Part shown: one piece after another, positions 24,801 to 38,289 of the stretch
Layout of the letters: every line of letters starts with the position of its first letter
How positions within the stretch are numbered: position 1 is the stretch's first letter
Source: Hofstenia miamia
Taxonomy: Eukaryota > Xenacoelomorpha > Acoela
Assembly (NCBI GenBank): GCA_004352715.1
Contig: SCFE01000001.1
Location: forward strand, 7,354,495-7,418,494
Reading direction: 5' to 3'
DNA length: 64,000 nt
Program-made: the position numbers and the translations under genes
The notes under the pieces: model-generated
Told to the model about the DNA's origin: nothing
The model's input: the letters and a program-made list of their open reading frames with translations, nothing else
The model's database searches: none

Positions 24801-27800
24801 TACCTTTTGATAGAAATAATTCTTGCCGATGTTCAACGTGCCCCAGTTAATAAAATTTATTGTAAATGCTGTTATTGTTTATTTATTTGTATGGATTTTA
24901 TATTGTACTATAATTTGGGATATGATGCGATCATATGTCCACAATAATAAAGTCTCTCATAATAATAATAATAATAATAATTATTATTATTATTATTATT
25001 ATAGCGCCCCTGAATATCATTTTTTATACTATTATAGTGGCGCTGAATACATGAACTATTATAGCGCCGCTAAATATTTTTCGTAAAAAAAAATAGCGCC
25101 GCTGAATACTAAATTATTATTAGCAAACATTTTAAAAAAATTTTGGGAAAAACAGCAAATTTAACAAACAATAACATTAATAACATGCAATAATAACTAT
25201 GATTGTAAAGTTTTCCAAAAATTGCGTACAATTGAGCCTATTTGAAAATAAATGTTGTAAAAATTCAAAGAGAAGAGAAAGACAAAGAAGAATACTATCA
25301 ATGTNNNNNNNNNNNNNNNNNNNNNNNNNNNNNNNNNNNNNNNNNNNNNNNNNNNNNNNNNNNNNNNNNNNNNNNNNNNNNNNNNNNNNNNNNNNNNNNN
25401 NNNNNNNNNNNNNNNNNNNNNNNNNNNNNNNNNNNNNNNNNNNNNNNNNNNNNNNNNNNNNNNNNNNNNNNNNNNNNNNNNNNNNNNNNNNNNNNNNNNN
25501 NNNNNNNNNNNNNNNNNNNNNNNNNNNNNNNNNNNNNNNNNNNNNNNNNNNNNNNNNNNNNNNNNNNNNNNNNNNNNNNNNNNNNNNNNNNNNNNNNNNN
25601 NNNNNNNNNNNNNNNNNNNNNNNNNNNNNNNNNNNNNNNNNNNNNNNNNNNNNNNNNNNNNNNNNNNNNNNNNNNNNNNNNNNNNNNNNNNNNNNNNNNN
25701 NNNNNNNNNNNNNNNNNNNNNNNNNNNNNNNNNNNNNNNNNNNNNNNNNNNNNNNNNNNNNNNNNNNNNNNNNNNNNNNNNNNNNNNNNNNNNNNNNNNN
25801 NNNNNNNNNNNNNNNNNNNNNNNNNNNNNNNNNNNNNNNNNNNNNNNNNNNNNNNNNNNNNNNNNNNNNNNNNNNNNNNNNNNNNNNNNNNNNNNNNNNN
25901 NNNNNNNNNNNNNNNNNNNNNNNNNNNNNNNNNNNNNNNNNNNNNNNNNNNNNNNNNNNNNNNNNNNNNNNNNNNNNNNNNNNNNNNNNNNNNNNNNNNN
26001 NNNNNNNNNNNNNNNNNNNNNNNNNNNNNNNNNNNNNNNNNNNNNNNNNNNNNNNNNNNNNNNNNNNNNNNNNNNNNNNNNNNNNNNNNNNNNNNNNNNN
26101 NNNNNNNNNNNNNNNNNNNNNNNNNNNNNNNNNNNNNNNNNNNNNNNNNNNNNNNNNNNNNNNNNNNNNNNNNNNNNNNNNNNNNNNNNNNNNNNNNNNN
26201 NNNNNNNNNNNNNNNNNNNNNNNNNNNNNNNNNNNNNNNNNNNNNNNNNNNNNNNNNNNNNNNNNNNNNNNNNNNNNNNNNNNNNNNNNNNNNNNNNNNN
26301 NNNNGATGGATGAGAGTAAAGGGAAAAAGAGAGTTGAACAGGTTAAGCAAAGGGAAGATGAAGTGATAGACGTTGAGAAGTAAGTGGCGGAAGCAGCAGA
26401 ACCAGTGGACGCAGAAACTGAAGCAGCAATCAAGGAAAAGATGAAGGAAGAAATAGGTGAGAGAACTAGGTTGCCAGGTGAGAAGTTAAGAAAAGCAAGC
26501 TAGCAGTAGAGACAGCAAAGGTCAATAAAGTGTTGGAGAGGATAGATGCATGGAGTGTAACAGAAGTAAATAACTAAGTGTATGCATGCACGCGGGAGGT
26601 GCGTGCTGAAGAATGTAGGCATGGAAAGAAAAAAAGAAAGGCAACAAGAAGATAAGGGAGAGAGTTAGCAGAGGAAATAGACAGTTAAAGAAAGTTGACG
26701 TAGTCCCAGTAGTTGTAGGAGCACTAGGAGCAGTGAGTAAGAAGCATAAGAGATACTTGGAGGAGCAGTAGCACAGAAGGCAGCATTGTTAGGAACAGCT
26801 AGAGTCCTGACGAAAGCTCTCAGACTCCCTGGGAACTGGTGAGTTCCCCGAGCTGAGAGGGATACCAGCATGAAGCTGTGAGAAGTAAGAATTATAATAA
26901 TAATAATATGAGAATGTTTTATTCGTTTCAATAAAAATTGCAGTATTTCACTTAGTAGTAGTAAGAAGCGCTGCCTATGGCAGCTACGGCCGGCTACGGC
27001 TAAATCACTACGGCCAAGAAAGTTACCTTGGCCGCAGAACACTAATGTATTCCCGAATTTTCAAATTTCTTAATAGGCTCAAATATAATTGTTTGCTCAC
27101 GTGGGCTGCTTAGAAAATGTAATGCACCCATGTAGTCCTAATCAGACTTGCCAACAAGTCAACATTTTTAAGCGCAACTCGGCTCGTTTAAATTTTGAGT
27201 AAGCTTAGCTCGGCTCGGCTTGCCGCATAAAGTCTTTCAATGAGACTAAAAAATATTGCGCTCTCAGAATTTTTACATAGCTCTTCCTATTATTTAATAA
27301 ACATTTCTAAAATAAGATTATAACAAGGGCATATTGAATGATAAAAATAAGAAAAATCTGCATAATCAAATTACAAACAGTACTATAAATTTGCTTTGCT
27401 TAAAAAAGGCTCGTTTTGGGCTCGTTGTATATCTGATACTCTGCTCAAGCTCTGCTCGGCTCTTTAGAAGCTCTGCTCGTTGACAAGTCTGGTCCTAATA
27501 TTCACAGCGAGCCTACGCTAATCAAAATCAGTGTGTATGAAAACGTTAACATTTGCTGCGGATATGCATAAGGAGTTCATTTTAAGAGGAAGTTATGCGA
27601 CATATTCCTGCGTTTACCCTCGATTACAGCCCTAAATATATAAAGTGTAAAAAAATTTGGAAAATTCAATATCTTTTGTGTGAATTTGAGAGTGAAAGAT
27701 GCATTTAGATATTCACAAAAAATGGATATTTTTACATCATTACCAACTGATGCTTACATAAACGCTCCATCACTTTATCAAACTGAATTCTTTTATCAAT

Positions 27801-30800
27801 TCAGTAGCCAAATTGATCAATTACTTTCAATGCAAGAACTTCATCAGAGCTGTCGTATTGGCCTTGAAGATTGCAGAATTAACTTTCAGGTGAGGTATTT
27901 TCATAGTTTTCATCGTGGAAATTTTCAAGACAAACCGTTATATTTTCACAAATATATACGCTCTATTCCAGAGTTCATAAATTTAGTATAGTACTTTAAT
28001 AAGAGAAAGCTTTATTTATATCGAGTTCAAAAGGCATTCTTAAGGATACTTTATTAGGATCATTCAACATTTGCGTATTATAGATTTGGATTTAATTCAA
28101 TTGTAGTATATATTATCTGCGCACTGGTTCACGTCCATTCAATCAGTATTATTGATATTTTAAATGGGCAGAAGAACATGAAGAAGAGCCTTGCAGTAAA
28201 GAAGTGACTTTGATGTAAATATAATAGAAATATGAAAAACAGCTAAGATTGTTTTTGGGCATAAGAAACATCCTGAGAATTTATGTCATCATAATGAGGC
28301 AAATGATAGCCTAGCCACAAACTTTTTAGATTACAGCATAGACTACTAAATAAGAGATATCGTATTTAGTAGTCTCTGATTACAATAAAGCATTTTATTC
28401 TTTTTATCATGCCATTCTAATGGATTTGTGGGAATATCTAAAAATATTTTGGAAGTCTATTTAGCAAATTGATAAAAAACAGTAAAACTAATAATTTATT
28501 TTCTTCTTAAAATTTCCAACTGCTTTGCAGCTGGAATCATGTTTAGGTTAACTTTGATTTTGATTAATGATTTGCCTTACTACAATAATTTCGCTATATT
28601 TATGCTAATGATCTTAAAATGACCAGTCCGTCGAATGAATGTGGATTCATCACACACTGTTGGTCTAATTAAAAGCTTTCCATCTAACAGTTAACAAAGA
28701 ATGCTTTGGAAATACCTTAAAGATCTATATATACGAATAGTGGAAATCCCACCGACAGTGTGCTGGGGCCAATACTTTTCTTTTTGGAAGAAATGACATA
28801 TTCCAGCACATTGATTGTTGTATATACCAATATCCTGTTGTCACATGTCTGTTAAGCAGATATACACTTCAAAATACATTATTTAAAAGTAATTCTATAA
28901 ACTAAAAACTAAAATAGTTGTTTACAAACGAAACGATCAAGATTTGAAGCAGAATAGTTAAGTAACATGAAAAGTTTGCGAATATTATTTTCTGGTGGCA
29001 CTTAAATCAAAAAGTAGTTTTGTATGTCTTTTTGACATTGCATTTTCTCTAAATTCGTATGACAAATAAAGATTTCTGATGCTCGTATAAGAAAAGAATT
29101 AGAAGTATATGTGTTTTTAATTTGCTTTAATTTAATCTACTTTTCTTGTCTTGAGTTGTATTTAAGTTTATCATTGGTTCCATTAGAAAAACCAACACTT
29201 TTACCGGGGTTAACCAAAATAAAGTATACATGTAAATATGTTAAGTACAATACATATTTGGTTGGTTTTAGGATGCGAAATTGCTTATAAAAGTGGCTAA
29301 CATGTGAGAACTTAGGTACATTGGCAATAAGGCCAATTGCCTATTTAGATATTATACCAATTTTCTTCCATTTCACTGAGTGTCTACATAGTGTTAGCAG
29401 TGGCGCGTTTAGGGGGGACAGGGGGCGAGCTTCCCTCCCTCTTGGAGCCAACTGCGAACACTTAAGAAAAATGTTCTGTTTTCCTCAAAATTGAAAATAG
29501 TTCAAATTAATTCAAGATGTTATCAATCGATTTGCTGCTAAAAACAGACGATTGCATTTAGTGTACGGTTATTTTTGTTCAAATAACTTGTTTTTGCAAT
29601 TTTTTTCTACAAAAATTAGTGTCAGCCCCCCGTTTTTAAAATCCTAAACGCACCACTGAGTATTAGAATGCGCCATAATTGTTAATACCGTATAGATTTG
29701 CTCTGGAAATTTATTACAATTGGATTTGGTATACAGTTCTTTAACAAAGTTAACTTTGATTGAAAACAGCTAGTTTTCTAATTTTGTATTGAGGGATTCT
29801 GAAAAGTCAAGATTTTCATTGGAAGACGGAAAGGTGGCTTTTCTGGAGTTTGTAAGTTCATGATCATAAATATTAAGTTTAAACGCGCCCTATTGTTAAG
29901 AAGATATGCAACATTAAAAATTGTGACTTGCTGACATTTAAATGAATTTGGCTTCTATCAAACCAATTTTTCATTTCAATAAGATCAGCAGTTGAAAATG
30001 CGGTGCACATGAGCTTGTTGAGTCAACTAAAATGGATGCAGATATATACTAACCCAATTACTGCTACTAAGCAGCTATAAATTGGTATTTTACACAGAAT
30101 GTATTAAAAATGAATAAGGATAAGACCCGATCTCATATTTTTACTCTAAATGATAACAAAGAAATCGCAAAAAATATGTCATTAAATGTAGGTGACACCA
30201 TTAGTCCAACGAAATAACATATCCTTGGGGAAGAACTTCATACAGATCTTTCATTTAATAAATGTTGTAGGGATGCATCATCCTATGCATTTAAGAAAAT
30301 CTTCAAAAATAAATAACTTGTATATGAGGTCGTATAGCCATTTCCAATAAGCATGGAATCTTCTAAATTGCATAAGTATTAATCAACTTACAAGTATTAA
30401 TAAGGCGTTAAACTGGTCCATGGCTGCAATATTAGAAACCAGTAAATATGATACAAGTTCGAAATTACAACATTTGCAAAAATAATTTATTAAATTTACA
30501 AGTTTAATGAATCTATATAAACAAGTCAACAAGTTTTCACAGTCCTAATGGTGTCATACAATGTACTAGCCAAATAAATAAGACATGTATTAATACTTAA
30601 AATATATTGTGTAGAGCCTTCAGTAATTTTCTTATAGTTCACATAACAAATATGTGGAACCAGTTAGATTCCCAAATACGCAATGAAACAAATATGAAGA
30701 CATTTAAAAATTTTGAAACAGTACTTACTAGCTAATCAGTATATATTAGGCTCCTCAAATGATTACAATACATGGCAAGGCAGCATTAAACAAGGAATAT

Positions 30801-32739
30801 ATTAAGTGTAAAATATTTAATTTCGTTTGACAAATTTTTTTATTAGCTTATGACCAAATTAATTATATATTGCATTGAAACTAAATACTAAACGATTTTT
30901 AATAACATTTTCAGAATGGGTCTTTCGCGAATCTACATAAAAGCTAATTGTATAAAAGTTTACACCACATGAGGGAAATTCAAAAACGCTAAAATAATAT
31001 ATATATATATATATATTTAGGCATTTGAAAATCAAACAATTCATAAATATTTATGTAGGTAATGACCACTATTTTGTACAGTGAATTGCACGCTTCTGAT
31101 GGGGCGGAGTTCGTGAAACATCTTAATTATACATTGGACGAATGGGCTCCACTTAATCGTCATGGTCAAGAGGTGTTAGCTAAGTGCACGCATCGCAAGT
31201 ACATTGATCATATGGATGGAGAAAAAGACGTAACTATATCTTTGAGTGTTGAAAAAGGTGGACCCGCACTTCATGACATCAAGGTAATGATTTATGCAAT
31301 GTCCGAATCAGATTCTATTAATGTTAATTACCGATTACTGACGTCTATTTTGAGGTTCAAAGTTTACTAATTTTAGAAATAATATAAAAAAGAAATAAAT
31401 TTGCATAAATTATATATTAAAAATAATAGAGTATAGCTTGCCTTTCAATGTTGCAGTGATTATTCTGTTATGAGATTTAAGGAAATGTTAAAGAAAATAT
31501 TTTTTAGTTCCCAAGGTCCAATGATTGAAGCCAGAATGCAATCCCTTAAGTCTTTACCATTAAAAAATTCATAAATACATTTCACACGAAGTTTGCTATT
31601 ATTCATATTTGTAAATTTAAAGTACATTTTTGGTTACATACATTTAGAATGCTGTCTTAATCATAATGGATTGTGGAGTATTTGCTATATCAAAAGAAGA
31701 AGAACACTATAAATACATTTTGGAACCATACCTACGTCGAATAAAGTGGAGTCCACAGATGCACACTTCATCTTTCGGAAACAATTCTACAACTGATAGT
31801 AAACTCATTTACACATTTCTGCCTTTTCCGTTCTACATAAAATCAGTATCTACTAATGAGGTACACGCATTTATTTACTGATATTCAAACACCCTAAATA
31901 ATCATAATAAAGTAAAATATAATACCACAATGCTAAAGACTTTTTTGCAATTTAACAAAATTGATTATAATATAGAATAGTATTTATTAAAAATCAATTA
32001 CTACAATTTAACCTAAAAAGGATTACAAATATCGCATTCTTAAAGTCTCAAAAAATTTTGGCTAAATTTTCTTGTAATTTATTGTATATTAGCCTCTATC
32101 GGATTTTCAAGTATATATATGCCTTCAGATGAACATAATATGCCAGAATTTTAAAGGGACTAATAATGATCTGTTTTAAATTTTATTCACGTTGCTTTTA
32201 AAGGGTTCCTGATTACTGTCAGGTAATATAGATGTATATATATTAAATTTATATCTTTTTGCAATCTTGATATTGAAATCAAAATTCAGTGACTTTGAAT
32301 TCCCTCAATTTGATATACCATAATATAATACAACATCATAAGTCGGATTGATCAAATTCTGGCTAGACTATTCCTATAATATAATTAACACGTGCTGATG
32401 ATGAGCAACTAAAATTCTACGAAATATTTAAATAATCCAATGCCCCCTAAATGGGGATGTTGATTTCTATTTGTATCTTAAGCTTTCAGTTAATAGCTGT
32501 AATTGCTCTACCCTTGCAAGTTGACTTTTTTAGATAAATAGTGAAAGTCCAACGGATTTTTCAGCACTACAAGCAAAAAATTGAAGAAAAAAAGATGGCG
32601 TTTAAGCTAATATTGAGTTGGTTTCGACTACTCGAAAGTCGAGGCCTCGAGTCCTATTTTGAGAAATCACAGGGCTCTGTTAATTGTATGATAAAAATAG
32701 ATTTATGTCAAACTAAATTCACATATATATCTATAATAT

Positions 32740-32778
<39 letters not shown>

Positions 32779-33544
32779 CAGTCTGTTCCATAAGTCCCTA
32801 CGTTTCAAATTACTATTGCACTTAATCAATAATACAAACAAATATTATCATTAATATAATCAATACATCTATATTTAACAAACAAAAACTAACATCAAAA
32901 AGTAATCCAAGTACAATGCCTAATGGTAAGGGTCGACTTGCAACGCATCAATATAAATGCAAATTTGTAGTCGACGAAAAGTACGTGAATGAATTTTTAA
33001 GAGATTCCATTTTAAAGTTAGCAAAAGCATTGCGAATTGCCTGTTTCAGATCCTGAGTTGATCTTGATTTTTCAGCCAGTACACTTTTCTTTATGATGCC
33101 CCAAAGAGCGTTATCACATGACTTTAAATCCCGTGACCGAGCAGGCCATGGGATGGGCCCGAACTTCCCTACCCACCGGTTGGGGAAATTGTCATTCAGA
33201 AATTGTCGGGTGATGTGAGCAGTGTGGGGTGCGGCGCCGTCCTGTTGCAGATGAGATCGTTCATAGATTCCTCTACGTGCCAACTCAGCAATGAAGTCAT
33301 TTTTCAGCAACTCAATGTATCGTTGGCTGTCCATTCGATCCTCAATAAAGAATGAGCCAATCAAATATTCTTTTACCATAGCAGCCCAGACCATGATGTT
33401 TGGTGGGTGTTGTACAACTTGATCCCAAAAATGTGGATTTTCATTGCTCCAAAAGACCACATTATGAGCTCTGGCAGATGATGTCTGTTTGTATTACTGC
33501 TTAAATGCAGTAGTAATTTGAAACGTAGGGACTTATGGAACAGA

Positions 33545-33584
<40 letters not shown>

Positions 33585-36500
33585 TTGAAATATATAACAT
33601 TTCTCTAAAATTTTCTAAATAGGTTACTATTAGTTATTGTTTATTTTTTATTTTTGAATAGCTCGAACATACCTGAAAAATATTCTAAGAACACATAATC
33701 ATGTTAGAAAAAAGTTATTTAAAGATTAAACTTTAAGAAATGAAACTGTGAAATACTTGTCTAAATACACAGTGCAAATGATTGTTGTGGTCATCGATTT
33801 TCTGGTCATACCAATTTCCGACACACTGTTAAAGATAACATTTGTTTAGATTCAGCTACGAATGTTTCCCGGGGTGAGCAAACGTTTCCATCAACAGCAC
33901 CAAAGTAATAGTCTTACTTATACTTTACATTTTAAACCAGAAGCTACGTCTCCATCAAAAGGTAATCTGCAATACTATTATGTACTTGCTTACTCGATAC
34001 ATTTTTCTTCCTATAATAAATTAAAGCAAACACTTATATACAAAAACAATATAAGAATAATACTGTGTGTGTACTTTTCGTATAGCAAGTAAATTCTAAT
34101 GCATTTTAGATGAAATTTTTTACGCTGATTACGTTGTCTGCAAACCACTTTATCACTTTACGCGCTGTGTGGCACTGCGCTTTGTCTTGTTGGAAAAACG
34201 TGTGCCTGCCACACGCATGGAACCCTTCAATTTCTCATTCAAAATGTCTATATAAACGTCGGCATTTACTTTTTGCCCCTTATCCTTGAAGTGCAGGGCA
34301 CCACGACAATGTGAGCTGAAGCACCCCCTCACCACGACAGACGGAGGGTGCTTCAATGTCTTCAATGTATAGCGAGGATCACATGGATTCGACCCACTAG
34401 TACGGCGCACATATTGATGATGCTACTTAAACTTTCATCACTAAAACTCAATGTTTTCCATTGCTCGGCAGTCCAATTTCGATATTTTCGGCACCACGCT
34501 ATTCTCTTCTTGGGCGCTTTCTCCGTTAGCAGTTGTTTCTTGTGTTTTGTTTTGACGGGCATGTCCATATCCTTTTGAGGGCGATGTCATACGGTTCTTA
34601 CGGCAATATGATCAAATGCTGGAGCAAGAGCCGACTTCACTTCGGACGCTGAAGCGAAGAGATGCTTCTTCACTTCACGCTTCATCATGTTATCAACACG
34701 CAGTGTGGTTTTTCTTGGCCGTCCACTTAGCTTTGCGACTTCAATTGGGCCAGTATCATGGTAGCGCTTGAGAATTGAAATCACGGCGTTCTGAGAAATG
34801 CCATAGCGTTCCCCAATTTCTTTCTGGGTGAGACTTGAATGCTCATTTAGGGCAATGATAGCCGAATTTACGGCGTCGGTCACCTGCTTCGCTGTGTCCA
34901 TAATTGTACGAGGCCAACTACAAATGTAATATCAATGCAGCGTGAAGACACGCATATATAAATGTGTATCACTTACTGTAAGCCAATTAAAATAGACGAA
35001 TAAAAAATTATGGCATTATGTACATAACGACGTTATTCAGTAAAGGCATACCTGCACAGTGCGTACACGCGTATGTACGCACACACGTGCCTACATACGC
35101 AATGTATACAATACATAACATACTGTATACAGTGTAATTATAAATTCGAATTCGAATACTGATTGTAATTCCTCTGTCTTCTGTAATATTCATTTTATTA
35201 TTCTGGGATAAACATTCACATGGGACACAATTTAAATTATAAATCTCAATAGTAGGTCAAAAAAAATAAATAAACTTTTATTTAAAAACGGATAGACATC
35301 CGTTTAAGTTTTAAGCACCCAAAGTAGCATGTTGGGCAATATTTTAAGCTCCCGCTCATAGTGAATATGTGTTACTGGTGGACGTCTTGATCTTAAATGA
35401 TTAAAGGTATACTTTTAGGAATGATGTTATTTAATATATGGTCTTCTCCAATTTAATTTATTTTGTTAAAATGTTGTTCATCACACTTTTTTTATCAAAG
35501 TTCTTATCGAAGTATATTTTTCTATTATTTTCATTTAACCTGCTAAACAATTTAGCAAATATTCTGAAGCTCTACCCCAGACAGAACAACTTAATGTTAA
35601 CTTTGAAACAAATAGGGCTTGATATTGGCAATTTTCCGTTTTTGCGGAAATTGAGATTTCATTAATGATAAATAAAAATAGAACATAAAGGTTCAGCAAT
35701 ATAACGAGCTGCATGTTTAAATACCCAAAATAGTAAGCCTTGATATGCAGAGGAAGTTTTTTTATTCTTGACAAATAATAATAAACTTCATGGGGTTCAA
35801 GGAAAGTTATTTCATCATTTGCAATTTCAAATGTGATTTGATTTACTTTTGACGTTTTGGAAAAAGAATTAAAGTAATCATTCAAATCAATTATATCAAA
35901 TTTCGGAGTTGATTATTTCTGATTATCCTTTGTTAGTAAATTAGCATTGCTAAAACCAGAGATTACTACCAATCTTGTTTACATATGGTTATCTTTTTAT
36001 CAGTTCTTTGATTTTCCTATCTATCCAATTTACTTCATTATTTCTAAGTTTCCTCTTCAATTTATACTTCTTTTTCAATAGCAATTTTATAACAGGTGTT
36101 ACATTACTGAAATTCTCCATTAAGAAATTTACAGCTCTATCTAAATTATCACAATAGAATACTCCAGAAAAATTGTAGTGTGAAATATTCTCACAAAATA
36201 ATCGTCTATATTTTTTTCGCTGATCTTTAAGTGTCACAATTTTTCTATCTTTTTTCGGTATGGGAATGTTACATATTACCGTTTTATGGTCACTTTTTAA
36301 TGTTGTATAAGTGGTCACGACATCAAAGCTTAAACTATTGTCCAAAACAAGTACTTTATCAAGAATTTTGAAGTGGTGAGTAGAGCAATAATTAATTTGT
36401 GTTAAAGCACAAAAGAAAAAATTTTCATCCAAATCCATTTCATTGAAATCACCACACACAATAAAATTCTTATACTGCTTTGATGTTAAACAAAAGAAAC

Positions 36501-38253
36501 ATATGCATTCATACATGTATATTACCTGTGTGAGAAACACAATGGTTCTACCGGACTACAAAATTATTAGTATCAGTCCAATGAAATTTTCTGATACCAT
36601 TGTTCTATGTCATCCTACTGGATTATTTCCTTTTTTGTTCGACATTGGCAAGAAATATAAGTAATAATCAGATGTTCAACGTAGCCAGTTTTATAGATTC
36701 CAAATGCTAATTTAAGGTACATTTGCGAAATTTAATCCCTGGCTTTATAGAAATAGATAGATTTTTCCACAGTGCCCTTGTTGCGTACTATAAAGCTAAA
36801 GGAACAACGTTTTCATATAAGTGACATTTCTTTGTAATGAAATCTATATGCAAATTTACCTGTAAGTGCAGAGTGTTGGTTTCAAGCTCTTGATTAAGTT
36901 TCTTTTGCTTTGATTTGCGTTTTTTACTTGTAGTTGTATGTATATTGATATTTGGTGTTCTACATGGTTCCTACATGCATATTTAATTTTGATAGAGTAT
37001 TACAGCTAACTGCCGCCAAATTTCTGTGTGCATGTCGACCGAGCAAACAGATTAACATGTTACTTAAGAGTTAAGAATTTAAGAAAATTGGAAAATCGAA
37101 ATTGTAAATGCCAAGAAATCATTTTTTGAAAAAAGTGAAATAAAGAAACTTGAGGCACAGGGAAATCGGCAAAGGTCTAGCCATAAGAAGTTTAAGGTAT
37201 GGTTTCTTAGAACAGAGAATTAAGTGAACTCGGCAGTGATGACATAAGGAAATAGAGAGAAAAGGAGAACTTCTTAGTTTTTATGAAACATGCTTTGGCC
37301 AGGAAAGTGAGGAAAAATTTATTACACCAAGATCGTGAACGTTCGAGTTAAAATAAATTAGAGAATTATTATCTAGAAAACAGGAGGTAAAAAGGTTTTA
37401 CGAGAACAAAAAAGAAGAGCTTTCAGTTTGGAGATATTGAATGGAAGCCTTTTCTAAATTTGTTGAATTCATTCAACAAGACAACGTGGACTTTGTCACA
37501 CTCAATTCTACTCAAATATAGTCATATTTTAACGACAATTTACTCTTGGCTGCACATTTTGAAGCCTTTTATAATAAATATTGCATCTTTCAAACATCAT
37601 ATTCAAAATTGAACAGAAAACAATTCATGATTATTATTGATAAATTTATACTATAAATTTGAAATAAGTACAACTACTAAGGTATCATATCCAACTTGCA
37701 TAATTTAGGGGAACAAATAGAAACTGAATCCTTACTTAGAGATATGTTTTTAACAACTCTACATGGTGCATTCATTCTTAGAATTAGAGAGGTATCTCGG
37801 TATCTTGCATTCAAGCCTTACCTTACAAACGCTAATAATAGCATTCCAGCAGCCTTGAATCTGACAAACGCACAGGTAATTTATTGTGGTTGATCTCTAT
37901 AATGTCTTGCTTGAATTCATGTATTTCACAAGCTATTTGTGAGCTCGGAGAACTTAAACGAAGGAATTTATCCCAAATTTGCTTACGAATTGACATTGCA
38001 GTATCTTTCATTATTACCTAAAAAACAAAAAATGACATTTAGAATCAAAGCAAATTAATGCGCTTGGCGTAAAGTTTAATAAAGTTTAACCTTAGAGGCC
38101 ATGTGAGTAAAATGTAATAACATAGTAGAGTTAAACTAATAGAACAGCATTGAAATATTAGGCGTGTCCAGAAATATTCTATGTAGCAATTGCTGCGAAA
38201 ACGGAGGGAAGACAAAAAATTTATTTGGTGACGAATTAATCTCTCCGAAATTG

Positions 38254-38289
<36 letters not shown>

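Noticed and set aside
25177-26433. Four long open frames crossing this interval
   Set aside because: They consist almost wholly of translated N from a 1000-base gap.
26665-27042. Minus-strand 125-codon frame
   Set aside because: Antisense of a LINE 3' end whose plus-strand reading has a recognisable RT C-terminal signature.
36520-36664. Possible host exon (PTGLFPFLFDIGKKYK)
   Set aside because: Its phase does not fit the preceding exon at 33961, whereas exon 37709-37875 joins 33961 directly in phase.
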